Assembly: GCF_013214165.1 (NCBI RefSeq)
Contig: NZ_JABSSM010000025.1
Coordinates: 1-64,000, forward strand
Reading direction: 5' to 3'
Length of the DNA: 64,000 nt
Source: Shewanella sp.
GTDB lineage: Bacteria > Pseudomonadota > Gammaproteobacteria > Enterobacterales > Shewanellaceae
Below, one piece after another: positions 44,978 to 53,855 of this stretch; the stretch's first letter is position 1; each line of letters starts with the position of its first letter. Both the position numbers and the translations under genes were made by a program. The notes under the pieces are model-generated. The model had not been told where the DNA came from and searched no databases. It saw only the letters and a list, made by a program, of their open reading frames with translations.

Positions 44978-46182
44978 ACTCGGCTCCTTTTGGGAGGCGT
45001 CGTGAGTGCAATCACATCGCCCTGGTTTAAGCCATCGGTGATCACGGTTCGATTCAGGCTACGGCTCCCTGGCGTCACCGGCTGTTTAATGAAACCGGCA
45101 CTGGTCTTAAGGTAGACCCAATATTGGCCCTCTTTCTGAAACAATGCCTGATTAGGCACAGTCAGTACATCTTGCAGATTAAGCAGATGCACCTGAGCCT
45201 TTACTTGCCTGCCCGGCTGCATGATCGCCACTAAGGTTTTATCCAGGCTGATGGTGAATTGGAAATAATTGACCGGACTGTCCTTCTCCTTAGGTTTAGC
45301 CAAGGCATCGACTTGGGTCACCTTACCGGTGAAGGGTTTATCCGGATAAGCATCCAGATAGACGGTCGCCGTCTTTCCTATGGCGAGACCCGCCGCCTCA
45401 GATTCCTGCACAAATAACTTCGCCTGCATCACAGAGGTATCGGGCAAGAGGCCGATGGAAAAACCTGACCACATCATGTCACCCACCACAGGAAACGAGC
45501 CATCCCAACCCGCCTGATAGACAAATAAGCCATCATGAGGGGCGATGATCTCCATCTGGTTGAGGTTATTCTCATAACGGTTTATCTTGGCTGAGTGACC
45601 TTTCTGCCTGAGCTTTATCAGCTCCTGCTCGGCAGCAGCCTGATCGCCATGCTGATCTAGCCCCCAATCGAAGTAATGCATCTTAGCGACAAGATAGTCT
45701 TGATTACGCATCTGATCGATAATCTCTATCTTGGTATAGACGCGCTCATCGTCACTGAAGAAACGTTCGGCTAATGCTTTTTCTTCGCTAGTCACTCGGC
45801 TACCCGTTGAGAGTGCCTGACTGATGGTCTTGTCCTTCTCTGTCTGCATCTGACTATCGAAGCTCAACTTGTCAAAATCGAACTGCTCCATCTTGAGGCG
45901 ATAATGTTCACGGGTGGGATCCATTCTGGCGACGACATCCCCAGCCTTGACTCGACTGAAGTTTTCCAAGATCCAGGCTAATGACTGTGGGCCACGTAAC
46001 CCTACCGGCACGTTCACTGAGGTAGACTCGCTGGCTTCTAGCTCTCCGGTGGCCGGAATGTCGACCTTAAAGTCGGCTCGGCTCACATCCATGGTGAGTA
46101 CCCCGTCGCTGGCCTGTTGACTGCAGCCCGCAATCCATACCAAGCTAAAAACCAGTAAGCAGTTTCTGAAACTAAACATCAT
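44974..46182 (-). CDS. HlyD/RND-type periplasmic adaptor, lipoprotein (third adaptor)
   Basis: A 402-residue membrane-fusion protein with a lipobox (VWIAGC). The lipoyl half-motifs flank a coiled-coil hairpin (about 110-200), followed by a beta-barrel part (KLFVQESEAAGLAIGKTATVYLD) and a membrane-proximal domain (LTVPNQALFQKEGQYWVYLK). It joins an inner-membrane ABC permease to an outer-membrane channel. Its start overlaps the previous adaptor's stop by four bases (ATGA), and its stop overlaps the mini-cistron in the same way. It is one of three different adaptors in one operon. Confidence 0.85.
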   Translation of the reverse strand: MMFSFRNCLLVFSLVWIAGCSQQASDGVLTMDVSRADFKVDIPATGELEASESTSVNVPVGLRGPQSLAWILENFSRVKAGDVVARMDPTREHYRLKMEQFDFDKLSFDSQMQTEKDKTISQALSTGSRVTSEEKALAERFFSDDERVYTKIEIIDQMRNQDYLVAKMHYFDWGLDQHGDQAAAEQELIKLRQKGHSAKINRYENNLNQMEIIAPHDGLFVYQAGWDGSFPVVGDMMWSGFSIGLLPDTSVMQAKLFVQESEAAGLAIGKTATVYLDAYPDKPFTGKVTQVDALAKPKEKDSPVNYFQFTISLDKTLVAIMQPGRQVKAQVHLLNLQDVLTVPNQALFQKEGQYWVYLKTSAGFIKQPVTPGSRSLNRTVITDGLNQGDVIALTTPPKRSRV

Positions 46183-47378
46183 GGCAGTAATACCTCCTGA
46201 CCCACATCGAGTCCGGTGTTTATTGATACCAGCTCTTTGCCTATGGTGCCTATGGTAACGGCTTGCTTAGACTCGCCAAACAAACTAGGTAATAGTACAT
46301 AAGCCTGACCAGCCTCGTAATGAACGGCGTCCAGTGACAACAGAAGTTCCTGTTTATCATTGGCGATATCGATGGCTATTTTTGCCGTCATACCCGGTCT
46401 CATCAGGTCGGTATCCGCTTCATTTATGCTGGCCACCGCATCGAACACCACCAGAGGCACATCCTGATTTTTATGACGAAACACGGCCCCGAGTTCGATA
46501 ATTTCTCCGTAAAAGACTTTATCCGGATTCGCATCCAGTCTTATTTTGAGTTTCTGACCTAACTTGACCCGACTCGCCTCGACCTCAGGTATGGTCATGT
46601 TCACCTGCATATGATTCAGATCCGGTATACTGAGTACCGTATCTCCCATAAAAACAGACTGACCTTCCTTAATCTTATTGCCTTGAGAATCATTACCGTA
46701 CACCACCATGCCTTCTCGGGGAGCGATTAACGTCAGGGATTTTATTCCCTTTTTAAGTGCTGCGACTTCGGAGGAGAACTTTTGTCGGTCCCCCTCTAAC
46801 ATGGCTTCTCTTTGCTTAGCACTCTGATTTTCAAGCGCTATTTTTTGCTTGTTGAGTTGCACCCTATCCTTGGCGATGACGGCATCCTTCTCATACTTGA
46901 TTCTATCGATTGCGGCGACAGTTTCATCAGACAGTTTAAATTTACGCTCCGCTTTGTCGAAACTCATCTTAGCCTCGGCGAGCGCTAGCCTCAGCTCCTC
47001 CAACTGTTTGGCATTACGCAGTTTAGATGTTTCAATGTCTTGCAGGGTCGCCTCTAACTTGGCCGTCTTGACCGATAGACGTTGGGTCAGTTCGGAGGTG
47101 TCGAGTTGAGCGACCATGTCGCCTTCTTGAACCAGGGAGCCTTCCGCTGCGAGCTGCTTGACCTGATATTGCCACACCCTACGGATCGAAGGCGGCTTCA
47201 TAGATACGGTATCGGCGGATACCAGCTCTCCGGTAGCCTCGATACTCTGTCTTAACACTCCTAGCTCCACCGAAGTCACTGCCGCCCCGCTACATGCCGT
47301 TAGCAAGGAAAGCGAAAGCAGTAAACTCGAGGGCAACAAGCGATGTGATAGCGGTGAAATCTGAAATACCTTGCTCAT
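46179..47378 (-). CDS. HlyD/RND-type periplasmic adaptor, lipoprotein (second adaptor)
   Basis: A 399-residue adaptor with a lipobox (SLLTAC). Residues about 30-75 are the first lipoyl half (VSLDTVS-type start, GSLVQEGDMVAQLDTSEL), about 80-200 is a long coiled-coil hairpin (KLEATLQDIETSKLRNAKQL), and the remainder is barrel domain (VNMTIPEVEASRVKLGQKLKI; LMRPGMTAKIAIDI). It overlaps both neighbours by ATGA. A longer coiled coil than in the third adaptor suggests the two are not simply redundant. Confidence 0.85.
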   Translation of the reverse strand: MSKVFQISPLSHRLLPSSLLLSLSLLTACSGAAVTSVELGVLRQSIEATGELVSADTVSMKPPSIRRVWQYQVKQLAAEGSLVQEGDMVAQLDTSELTQRLSVKTAKLEATLQDIETSKLRNAKQLEELRLALAEAKMSFDKAERKFKLSDETVAAIDRIKYEKDAVIAKDRVQLNKQKIALENQSAKQREAMLEGDRQKFSSEVAALKKGIKSLTLIAPREGMVVYGNDSQGNKIKEGQSVFMGDTVLSIPDLNHMQVNMTIPEVEASRVKLGQKLKIRLDANPDKVFYGEIIELGAVFRHKNQDVPLVVFDAVASINEADTDLMRPGMTAKIAIDIANDKQELLLSLDAVHYEAGQAYVLLPSLFGESKQAVTIGTIGKELVSINTGLDVGQEVLLP

Positions 47379-48424
47379 GATACGGCTCCGGTACTGACTA
47401 AGACACTCATGCCGGGAACGATCTTGATATCTTCATCGGCCGCAAAACTCACCTCAACCTTGAACCAATTACTCTGACCCCAGGCTGGCTGTTTCTGCGC
47501 CTGGCGGCCGATATTTTTAATACTGCCGCTAAACGGCTTGGCCGACTGTGAATCCAGTCTGAGTGTCACTCGGCTCCCCACGGCTAACTTGTCGACATCC
47601 ACCTCATTGACCCAGGCGACTACCTCTAGTTCTTCCATCGCCGGCACTCTGGCTATTTGCCGGCCAATCTGTACGGTATCACCGACGGCAAATTTCTTAT
47701 TACTCCAGGGATCGCTACCATAGAGCACAGGGCCTTTTATCTTGGCCTTGAGTTCGAGTTGCTCTAAGCCGTTTAATGCTTGCGCTAACTCTAATTGCGC
47801 GCGGCGCCGTTCTATGGCTAATTGCGCCTTACTGGCGGCTTGTTTGTCCAATACTTCTTTGAGCGCCTGTTCGACCTTAGATAACTCGCTGCCTGCCTGC
47901 ATCAAGTTAAATTGATTCTCGGCATAATCTTTAGCCGCGATATAATTCGCTGGCACATCGGCATCGAGCCGACTCTTCTCGAGTTCAGATTCTTGCTGTT
48001 TAACATCGAATTTGGCCTGCAGCACACTGGCGGTAAGATCGATACTCAGACTCTGCTCCTGAGCCGTGACCCGCAGCAGACTCGCCTCTAGCTGTTCGAT
48101 CTGATTGGCAATTTGGCTCTTGTCGAAGATCACCACGGTCTGACCCGGCTCGGCAATTGAGCCCTCGGGCAGCATCCACTGGATTTGATAGCGCCAGGCA
48201 TCACCGGCCTTAGGCACCATAAAGGATTGAGACTGCACCGAGGAGATCTGTCCGGTCAATAACAAGGTCTGCTCGCCTAGGTTGGCAACGCCTGAGTCTG
48301 ATACATCACTCGTCGCTGTACTGACATTCGTTTCTCCGGCCACCAGCATATTGACCGGTAAAGAAAATGCAGTCAGCAAGACAAGTTTTGATAGCAATGG
48401 AGATCGATGTAAATTAAGCCGCAT
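47375..48424 (-). CDS. HlyD-family periplasmic adaptor (first adaptor)
   Basis: An adaptor of about 349 residues with a signal peptide ([20 protein letters not shown]) but no lipobox, unlike the other two. A coiled-coil hairpin spans about 95-205, and barrel-domain blocks follow ([35 protein letters not shown]). The ATG at 48424 is chosen for its GAGGAG upstream; GTG codons at 48433 and 48430 are also in frame. It overlaps the ATPase gene by 11 bp and the next adaptor by ATGA. Confidence 0.82.
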   Translation of the reverse strand: MRLNLHRSPLLSKLVLLTAFSLPVNMLVAGETNVSTATSDVSDSGVANLGEQTLLLTGQISSVQSQSFMVPKAGDAWRYQIQWMLPEGSIAEPGQTVVIFDKSQIANQIEQLEASLLRVTAQEQSLSIDLTASVLQAKFDVKQQESELEKSRLDADVPANYIAAKDYAENQFNLMQAGSELSKVEQALKEVLDKQAASKAQLAIERRRAQLELAQALNGLEQLELKAKIKGPVLYGSDPWSNKKFAVGDTVQIGRQIARVPAMEELEVVAWVNEVDVDKLAVGSRVTLRLDSQSAKPFSGSIKNIGRQAQKQPAWGQSNWFKVEVSFAADEDIKIVPGMSVLVSTGAVS

Positions 48425-49100
48425 AGACACCACGCTCCTCTATTTCTACGATATGGCCATCCCGCATGCGGATCACCCGCTGGGCATAGGCTGCCACTTC
48501 CTCTTCGTGGGTCACTAAGATGATGGTTTGGCCCGCCTTATGCAGCTCGGTGAATAGATCCATGATCTCCACCGATGTCTTACTGTCCAGTGCACCCGTA
48601 GGTTCATCGGCCAATAAAATAGCAGGTTTGTTCACCAGAGCCCGCGCGATGGCGACTCTTTGCCTTTGACCACCGGACAGCTGATTGGGTCTATGATTTT
48701 GACGTGAACCTAAGCCCACTCGCATCAAGAGCTCATTGGCATAGCTGGTATCGTTATTAGGCGGGATGGCAAATCGTAGCGGTAACAGCACGTTTTGCAG
48801 CGCACTCATTCTAGGCAACAAGTGAAAACTCTGAAACACGAAACCTATGTCCTTATTTCGCACCGCGGATAGCGCATCATCATCCAGGCTGGCAACCTCT
48901 TGCTCATTGAGTTGGTAGCTCCCCGAGCTAGGCTTATCCAGACAACCTATGATGTTCATCAAGGTGGATTTACCCGAGCCAGATGGCCCCATGATCGCCA
49001 CAAATTCATTTTGTTTAATGGTGAAATCGACACCTCTGAGGGCAAAAACTGACGACTCCCCCATCTGATACTCTTTAGTTAATCCATTCACTCTTATCAT
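48414..49100 (-). CDS. ABC transporter ATPase (MacB/LolD type)
   Basis: A 228-residue ATPase with all motifs: Walker [14 protein letters not shown]-loop [12 protein letters not shown], signature [15 protein letters not shown], Walker [14 protein letters not shown], and the switch His in [11 protein letters not shown]. It pairs with the FtsX-type permease four genes downstream. It is first in an operon of overlapping genes: ATPase, three adaptors, mini-cistron, permease. A 20-bp perfect palindrome about 200 bp upstream may be its operator. Confidence 0.92.
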   Translation of the reverse strand: MIRVNGLTKEYQMGESSVFALRGVDFTIKQNEFVAIMGPSGSGKSTLMNIIGCLDKPSSGSYQLNEQEVASLDDDALSAVRNKDIGFVFQSFHLLPRMSALQNVLLPLRFAIPPNNDTSYANELLMRVGLGSRQNHRPNQLSGGQRQRVAIARALVNKPAILLADEPTGALDSKTSVEIMDLFTELHKAGQTIILVTHEEEVAAYAQRVIRMRDGHIVEIEERGVYAA

Positions 49101-49424
49101 AATAATCTCTCACTGACACTCATATTCCATCCCTAGAATTTAGTCATCGTGGTTATTTTTATTAGCCTGGGTTCGATTGTTTTGCTTATGCCGCTTGGTA
49201 TTCCACTAGTGAAAGCTTTGAACTCATCAGGTTCAATGCTTGTTCAGTGCCTTGATACCATGCCCTACAAACGCGTGTACAGGCAATTAATTTTAATTAA
49301 CTTTGCAAAGTTAATAGATAATAATTAACGAAAATCACTGCAATGACACATAGTCGAATATTCACCCGTGGCGCAGATTAGTGAGGACCTGATTAATCCA
49401 ATACCCGTTCCACTAGAGTAGGTA
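49101..49424. promoter_or_regulatory. Promoter region of the ABC exporter operon
   Basis: No gene is seen in these 324 bp. The notable content is the 20-bp palindrome at 49296-49315 in an AT-rich part. Confidence 0.5.
49296..49315. promoter_or_regulatory. Perfect 20-bp palindrome
   Basis: ATTAACTTTGCAAAGTTAAT reads identically on both strands. It lies 196-215 bp upstream of the ABC ATPase start. The length and symmetry fit an operator of a dimeric regulator such as the TetR family; no regulator gene is adjacent. Confidence 0.55.
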
Positions 49425-49814
49425 TTAGGTAAGATAGATCCCCATTAGGCTCAAGGCCGAGATACTTGAGAACAGAGTCCATTGGAAAAGGTGCTTGAAG
49501 GGCGCATTTATGTCACTGAAGAAAGCGAAATATATCTGCCATACCGCGAAGAGGGCGAAGTTCAGTGCGACAAAGAGCACCAGGCTAATGCCTTGCATAT
49601 ATGACACCAGATCTAAACCGCAGACGGCTAATACCAGGGTCGATAACACCAGAAATGCCGACACATAATGAAATACACAGTGCATGACCGCTTTAGCCAC
49701 GGGATCGAAAGACGCCGCTAGCATAGGATTAAGGTACTGCTTCACACCATAGGTAAAGTGACCGATACAGGTCAAACAACCAAGAATTGCGGCCGCGATA
49801 AAATAATAGTTCAT
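49425..49814 (-). CDS. Small four-helix membrane protein, unknown
   Basis: A protein of about 129 residues made almost entirely of four hydrophobic segments (YYFIAAAILGCLTCIGHFTYG, VFHYVSAFLVLSTLVLAVCG, ISLVLFVALNFALFAVWQIY, LFQWTLFSSISALSLMGIYL). I recognise no family with confidence. Conserved-looking His residues in helices 1 and 2 could bind metal or heme. GAGG six bases before the ATG at 49814 decides the start over GTG 49826 and ATG 49820. It is a single gene facing the ABC operon promoter region. Confidence 0.7.
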   Translation of the reverse strand: MNYYFIAAAILGCLTCIGHFTYGVKQYLNPMLAASFDPVAKAVMHCVFHYVSAFLVLSTLVLAVCGLDLVSYMQGISLVLFVALNFALFAVWQIYFAFFSDINAPFKHLFQWTLFSSISALSLMGIYLT

Positions 49815-49894
49815 AGACATCCTCACATTTAATCTGTGTCACTAATGAATGGTACTATTCAGATAGACAGAGAAGAGCACATTTTTATTGCAAC

Positions 49895-49918
49895 AAAAGA
49901 GCCCAGTGGCTCTTTTTT
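49895..49918. terminator. Rho-independent terminator
   Basis: AAAAGAGCC and GGCTCTTTT form a stem with a 4-base loop. It can end the minus-strand gene at 49952 and carries A and T runs on both sides. Confidence 0.85.
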
Positions 49919-49951
49919 ATAGCAATAATAACGCTGTGAAGCACTGCCAAG

Positions 49952-50404
49952 TTACATGGTGGCCATGATCCAATAGTCCAGGCGCTGCTGCGGTTCTGCA
50001 AGTAAACTTTTACAGCTGTCCTTATACTTGCTCATCAAGTCTCGTAAACTCTTGTTGTCCGGCAGTGATGCCAAATGCTTCTGCTGAACGCTCGATAACC
50101 CATCGGCGACATCTTCTTTAGCCTGATACTCCTCAGCAATCGAGATGGCCTTGACCGATGAACTCTTCAAGCGTTCACCGACAGCCTGCATCTGAGGCGC
50201 ATTCATAGCAGAGATGGCAGCGGAACTTATCTGGTAATAGGATGCACACTCGATCACTTCATTGCTAAATATCATTTCAGCTTCGCTAGGCGCCGCAGAA
50301 ACAGTAAGCGGTGCCAAGCATAAAAGAGGGAGAATAAGACTATGTTTTATTTGACTAATACGTCGATTCTTAATCGATATTAAGCGAGTAGTTGAACTCG
50401 GCAT
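49952..50404 (-). CDS. Exported protein of unknown function
   Basis: A 150-residue protein with a long basic N-terminus and hydrophobic signal (HSLILPLLCLAPLTVSA), so a mature part of about 112 residues. Two Cys (IECASYY; KDSCKSLL) may form a disulphide. The rest is predicted helical. No family is recognised. GGGA lies just before the ATG. It ends at a strong terminator and appears monocistronic. Confidence 0.65.
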   Translation of the reverse strand: MPSSTTRLISIKNRRISQIKHSLILPLLCLAPLTVSAAPSEAEMIFSNEVIECASYYQISSAAISAMNAPQMQAVGERLKSSSVKAISIAEEYQAKEDVADGLSSVQQKHLASLPDNKSLRDLMSKYKDSCKSLLAEPQQRLDYWIMATM

Positions 50405-50659
50405 TGGGGATCCCTTTCTTGTTATACAGCTTCACCTGAGATGAAACGGCTCTAAGGCGTAACTCGTAACCTTGACTATATTCAGACAGGCCTAGTTAAT
50501 CAAGCGCTGCATAAGTTATTGTTCATGGATTGTAGACCGCTAGCCAGGAGTTAATCAAGCGTCTTGCTTGGCACTTAGGCATACCAGAGTTGCCAGAGTT
50601 ACCCATCCGCCACTGCCAGAGATAAGGCAGCAGCCAGCTCTAGCGTTAAAGGTTCAAGC

Positions 50660-50697
50660 ACTATATCTTCGTACTATATATTCGTACTATATCTTCG
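50660..50697. repeat. Three 13-bp tandem repeats across the GNAT stop codon
   Basis: Units of ACTATATNTTCGT repeat from 50660 to 50697. On the coding (minus) strand each carries TATAG, so several closely spaced TAG codons appear in different frames around the real stop at 50687-50689. Confidence 0.6.
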
Positions 50698-51223
50698 CCC
50701 GATTAGCACTGGTTTCGCTGTGCACTAATCGATAAAGCAAGACCTCTGAATTGTCCTCTTCCCAGACCATGGTCGAATCGAATGCCATACCCACTTTCTC
50801 TAACACTGAGATGGAAGCTGTGTTCCCCGGGCTCACGACCCCCCAAAGTCGTGAAATAGACAGGTCTCTACTGTGGCTAACTATCGCCTGAGCCGATTCG
50901 ACCGCATAGCCTTTCCCCCAGAACGCAGGCAGAAACGCATAACCGAGATCGGGAGAGTCGAGCACAGAACGTTTGACTAAGCCGCTGAGACCTATTGGCT
51001 CTCCGCTGGATTTTAACTGCACCACATAGAGACCGAAGCCATGTTGTTGGTAACTGGATATCGGTCCATCGATAAGATAGGTCTGGGCCTGACAAAGATC
51101 CCTGACACCACGATCGCCGATGTTTTCGATAAAGCCTGGGGTGTTTAACAAGTCTAAGATAAACTCAACATCGGTCAATACAGCGTGCCTAAGAATGAGT
51201 CTGGATGTTTCTAAAACAATCAA
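50687..51223 (-). CDS. GNAT-family acetyltransferase (RimJ/RimL type)
   Basis: A 178-residue N-acetyltransferase: ETSRLILRHAVLTDVEFIL at the N-terminus, GLSGLVKRSVLDSPDLGYAFLPAFWGKGYA with the acetyl-CoA-binding segment, and VSPGNTASISVLEKVGM near the end, as in enzymes acting on ribosomal-protein or small-molecule amines. The start is a TTG (51223) with AGGGA five bases upstream. The substrate cannot be told. The 3' end lies in a 13-bp triplicate. Confidence 0.87.
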   Translation of the reverse strand: MIVLETSRLILRHAVLTDVEFILDLLNTPGFIENIGDRGVRDLCQAQTYLIDGPISSYQQHGFGLYVVQLKSSGEPIGLSGLVKRSVLDSPDLGYAFLPAFWGKGYAVESAQAIVSHSRDLSISRLWGVVSPGNTASISVLEKVGMAFDSTMVWEEDNSEVLLYRLVHSETSANRAKI

Positions 51224-51330
51224 TTTTATCCCTATTTATCTAACAGAATCCGCTAACAAAGATGAGCTCAACCATGATTACCGCCGAACTAAGATCAATA
51301 TTAGCCGACGCTATCTATGACTTTTCAGCG

Positions 51331-51879
51331 CTAAAGGTAGCGAGCAAACTCACTGCCACTCTTACCTGGCTTCGAGGGGGCTTTTATCGCTTGAGTCCCC
51401 AGATAAAGAAACCCGACGATTTGATCGCCATCAGATAAACCTAAGCTATGGTGTACTCGCTTATCGAACGCCAAGTCACCCGTTCGCCAAATACCACCCA
51501 GCCCGAGTGCAAAAGCCGCCTGCTGCATCGCCATTGTCGAACATCCTGCCGCGATCAACTGCTCAAGCTCAGGGACTTTCCCATGAGGCTGAGGCTTAGC
51601 GACCACCACGATCACCATGGGTGCCCTCAATGGCATAGACTGGGCCTTCGCCTGTTTCGTCTCATCGGCACCATTTTCAATGGCCGCTTGTAAGAAAATA
51701 TTTCCCAGACGATTAAGGCCTTCGCCTTGAGCGATAATAAACTCCCAAGGTGATAATCCCCCATGATCGGGGACACGCACACCGGCGTCTAAGATGACTT
51801 TTAGTTGAACTTCATCGGGAGCGGGGGCTATAAGGCGTGGGCAAGATTGGCGAGTCAGCAATAATTCAGTCGCGTCCAA
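51331..51879 (-). CDS. Nitroreductase family protein (YdjA-like)
   Basis: A flavin-dependent nitroreductase-family protein of about 182 residues, close in pattern to E. coli YdjA: TELLLTRQSCPRLIAPAPDEVQL, AGVRVPDHGGLSPWEFIIA, IAAGCSTMAMQQAAFALGLGGIWRTGDLA, and the end IVGFLYLGT. The TTG at 51879 is the likely start: AGGAA lies seven bases upstream, and it gives the standard N-terminus. The longer frame to 51993 would run through the DoxX terminator (51961-51986) and is rejected. Confidence 0.85.
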   Translation of the reverse strand: MDATELLLTRQSCPRLIAPAPDEVQLKVILDAGVRVPDHGGLSPWEFIIAQGEGLNRLGNIFLQAAIENGADETKQAKAQSMPLRAPMVIVVVAKPQPHGKVPELEQLIAAGCSTMAMQQAAFALGLGGIWRTGDLAFDKRVHHSLGLSDGDQIVGFLYLGTQAIKAPSKPGKSGSEFARYL

Positions 51880-51960
51880 GAGTATTTCCTTCGGTGATGG
51901 GCTTGAATAATTCAAGTGTTCTAACTTTGATTTACAGGCAAGAATAACAAAGACGCAAAT

Positions 51961-51986
51961 AAAAATCCCACCAATGTGGTGGGATT
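51961..51986 (-). terminator. Terminator of the DoxX gene
   Basis: AATCCCACCA and TGGTGGGATT form a 10-bp stem with a 3-base loop. On the minus strand it is followed by a T-rich tract (TTTTATTT). Confidence 0.82.
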
Positions 51987-52033
51987 GACACAATCTTCAA
52001 GCTGAAAAGGTCACTTTATGCGATGTATTCAGG

Positions 52034-52645
52034 CTATAAACTAGTATCAGGATAACGTTTAGAGACTCGCTTACGGATGAAGTGATCCACACTGGTATAA
52101 CGTCCTCCACCTAACATCACCAAGGCGAGCAACATGATCGAATACGTTATCGCGAACTCGATACCATTATTTAAGATGACAAAACTACCTGAGCTAGTCA
52201 GCCATTCATAATTGCCATGTTGCTGTAATATCGCTTTAGCGGCATTGAGCTTCTCACCCGCAGCCAGTACTTGATCATTTGCCAACCAGGAACCACCATC
52301 GGCTATGGCTAACCAGCCATTATTCCAATGCACGGAGAAAGCCGCGACTAACATGGTAGCGAGTAAAGGTATGGAGATTAATCGCGTCCCGAGACCAATA
52401 ATCAGCAAGAAACCACCGACAAACTCGGTCCCCGCCGCCATAGTCACCATCACTTCAGGCATAGGCAGGCCTAGCCCCCAATCAGGGTTGCCAAACCAGG
52501 CCACAGTATCACTGAAATGAGATAACTTATTATATCCCGCTTGCATCAACACAGGTGCCAAGTACAAACGTAACGCTAAGGGAGCGATACCCGATACCTG
52601 CTCCACCACATTTAAAAACTTCTGATACGCGTTAACCATTAACAT
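52034..52645 (-). CDS. DoxX family membrane protein
   Basis: A small inner-membrane protein (about 203 residues) of the DoxX family. Hydrophobic segments include LALRLYLAPVLMQAGYNKL, MVTMAAGTEFVGGFLLIIGLG, ISIPLLATMLVAAFSVHW and FAITYSIMLLALVMLGGGRYT. DoxX-like proteins are linked to redox homeostasis or quinone-dependent oxidation, but for most the role is unknown. AGGAG before the ATG at 52645 decides the start. Single gene with its own terminator. Confidence 0.85.
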   Translation of the reverse strand: MLMVNAYQKFLNVVEQVSGIAPLALRLYLAPVLMQAGYNKLSHFSDTVAWFGNPDWGLGLPMPEVMVTMAAGTEFVGGFLLIIGLGTRLISIPLLATMLVAAFSVHWNNGWLAIADGGSWLANDQVLAAGEKLNAAKAILQQHGNYEWLTSSGSFVILNNGIEFAITYSIMLLALVMLGGGRYTSVDHFIRKRVSKRYPDTSL

Positions 52646-52759
52646 GTTTACTCCTGACAAATGCTATTGTCAGAATAGACCATATTGACAGGGAATATCT
52701 TTCATCTTTATATCGAACTCAGAGTAAACAAGGTGAATGCTGCGGCAGTGCCTGCTGGC

Positions 52760-53803
52760 TTAGGGCGAAATTAACGCATAAAATTGACTGAAACAATCCA
52801 GGTATTTCGCCCTATTCTCATTGCTTGAATCTACTGCTAAATCAACAGTTTCTTCTACATCAACCTCGGTTCCCGCGTCTGCAGACATCAGCAGGGACCA
52901 GCAGGCGGAAAACACCCAATAGATATTGATTGCCGCGGGCAATGCTGCTTTGGCGTCAAGGGTTAAATTCGGATGATTATCCAGATAGGCATCGATTAAA
53001 AAATGCCGTTGCGTCGTCGACAGCGCGTGACTCGATAACACGCCAGCCAGATCGAATAACGGATGTGAACTGCAGGCATATTCGAAATCTATGCACTGAA
53101 GTCGGCCATTTTGAAACAATAAGTTATGCGGGTTGAGATCTCTATGGCTGTATTGTTCCCCCAATGCGCAGGCATCGAGTTCATCTAACCATAGACTGAT
53201 GTCGTCTCTAAGAGACAGGAGCTTAAGATGCTTCTCTCGCCACTCTCTGTGCTGACGGCCCCCACCTCCCAGCGCTTGCTCATTGCAAATTTTGCTCCAT
53301 ATATCATACATAGAAGCCTGATAAATGGACCACTGCCTGGATACGCTGAGACTGTTTTCTGGGCATTCGAGTCCGGCTAACTCGGTCAAGAGTCGCAACA
53401 GTGCTGACTCTGCGCCGGGCCAAGGTATCGATTCATCGATAAGGGGGTGCGCCGATTTGGCGGTGATCAACTTACCCCAACTTTGCCCCTCCTCTTGCTC
53501 GATATATTCACTGAGGTAATATTTTCTGTCGTCACTGACAAAATACAAATCTGGTGCCAGCCCCCGCTCCGCCGCAATTTTCCAGTTTTTTACCTCGGCA
53601 TCGCGATCACAAATTTGACTACTCGCCAATGAGTTCACTCGCAATACCCAACTGGCATGTCTATCTCGAATCAAGTAATTTTGATTACTCAGGCCCTCAG
53701 CCAACACAGACACTGAAACAGAAGAGGACAGCACTAAGCCTGCCCCTTGCAGACCAGTCTTCACCTCCTGGGGCAAACTCGTCAATCCTTGGAATTGCTT
53801 CAT
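52760..53803 (-). CDS. Aminoglycoside-phosphotransferase-fold kinase, probable thiamine kinase
   Basis: A kinase of about 347 residues of the APH/choline-kinase fold. Motifs: NYLIRDRHASWVLRVN, the catalytic YSHRDLNPHNLLF (HxDxxxxN), and LQCIDFEYACSSHPLFDLA. It is the last gene of the TPP-riboswitch operon (TonB receptor, YkoF-like, PnuT-like, kinase), so thiamine or a precursor is the likely substrate, as for ThiK of E. coli. Trapping incoming thiamine by phosphorylation would drive uptake through the facilitator upstream. The ATG at 53803 is chosen over a TTG at 53812. The gene lies 53 bp after pnuT. Confidence 0.78.
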   Translation of the reverse strand: MKQFQGLTSLPQEVKTGLQGAGLVLSSSVSVSVLAEGLSNQNYLIRDRHASWVLRVNSLASSQICDRDAEVKNWKIAAERGLAPDLYFVSDDRKYYLSEYIEQEEGQSWGKLITAKSAHPLIDESIPWPGAESALLRLLTELAGLECPENSLSVSRQWSIYQASMYDIWSKICNEQALGGGGRQHREWREKHLKLLSLRDDISLWLDELDACALGEQYSHRDLNPHNLLFQNGRLQCIDFEYACSSHPLFDLAGVLSSHALSTTQRHFLIDAYLDNHPNLTLDAKAALPAAINIYWVFSACWSLLMSADAGTEVDVEETVDLAVDSSNENRAKYLDCFSQFYALISP

Positions 53804-53855
53804 CACATCCAATATCTCATGCTGTATCTCATGTTATATATGTCATGCTCTCGCT

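Noticed and set aside
51880-51993. N-terminal extension of the nitroreductase
   Set aside because: It contains the terminator of the DoxX gene; a TTG with a good ribosome site gives the normal family start.
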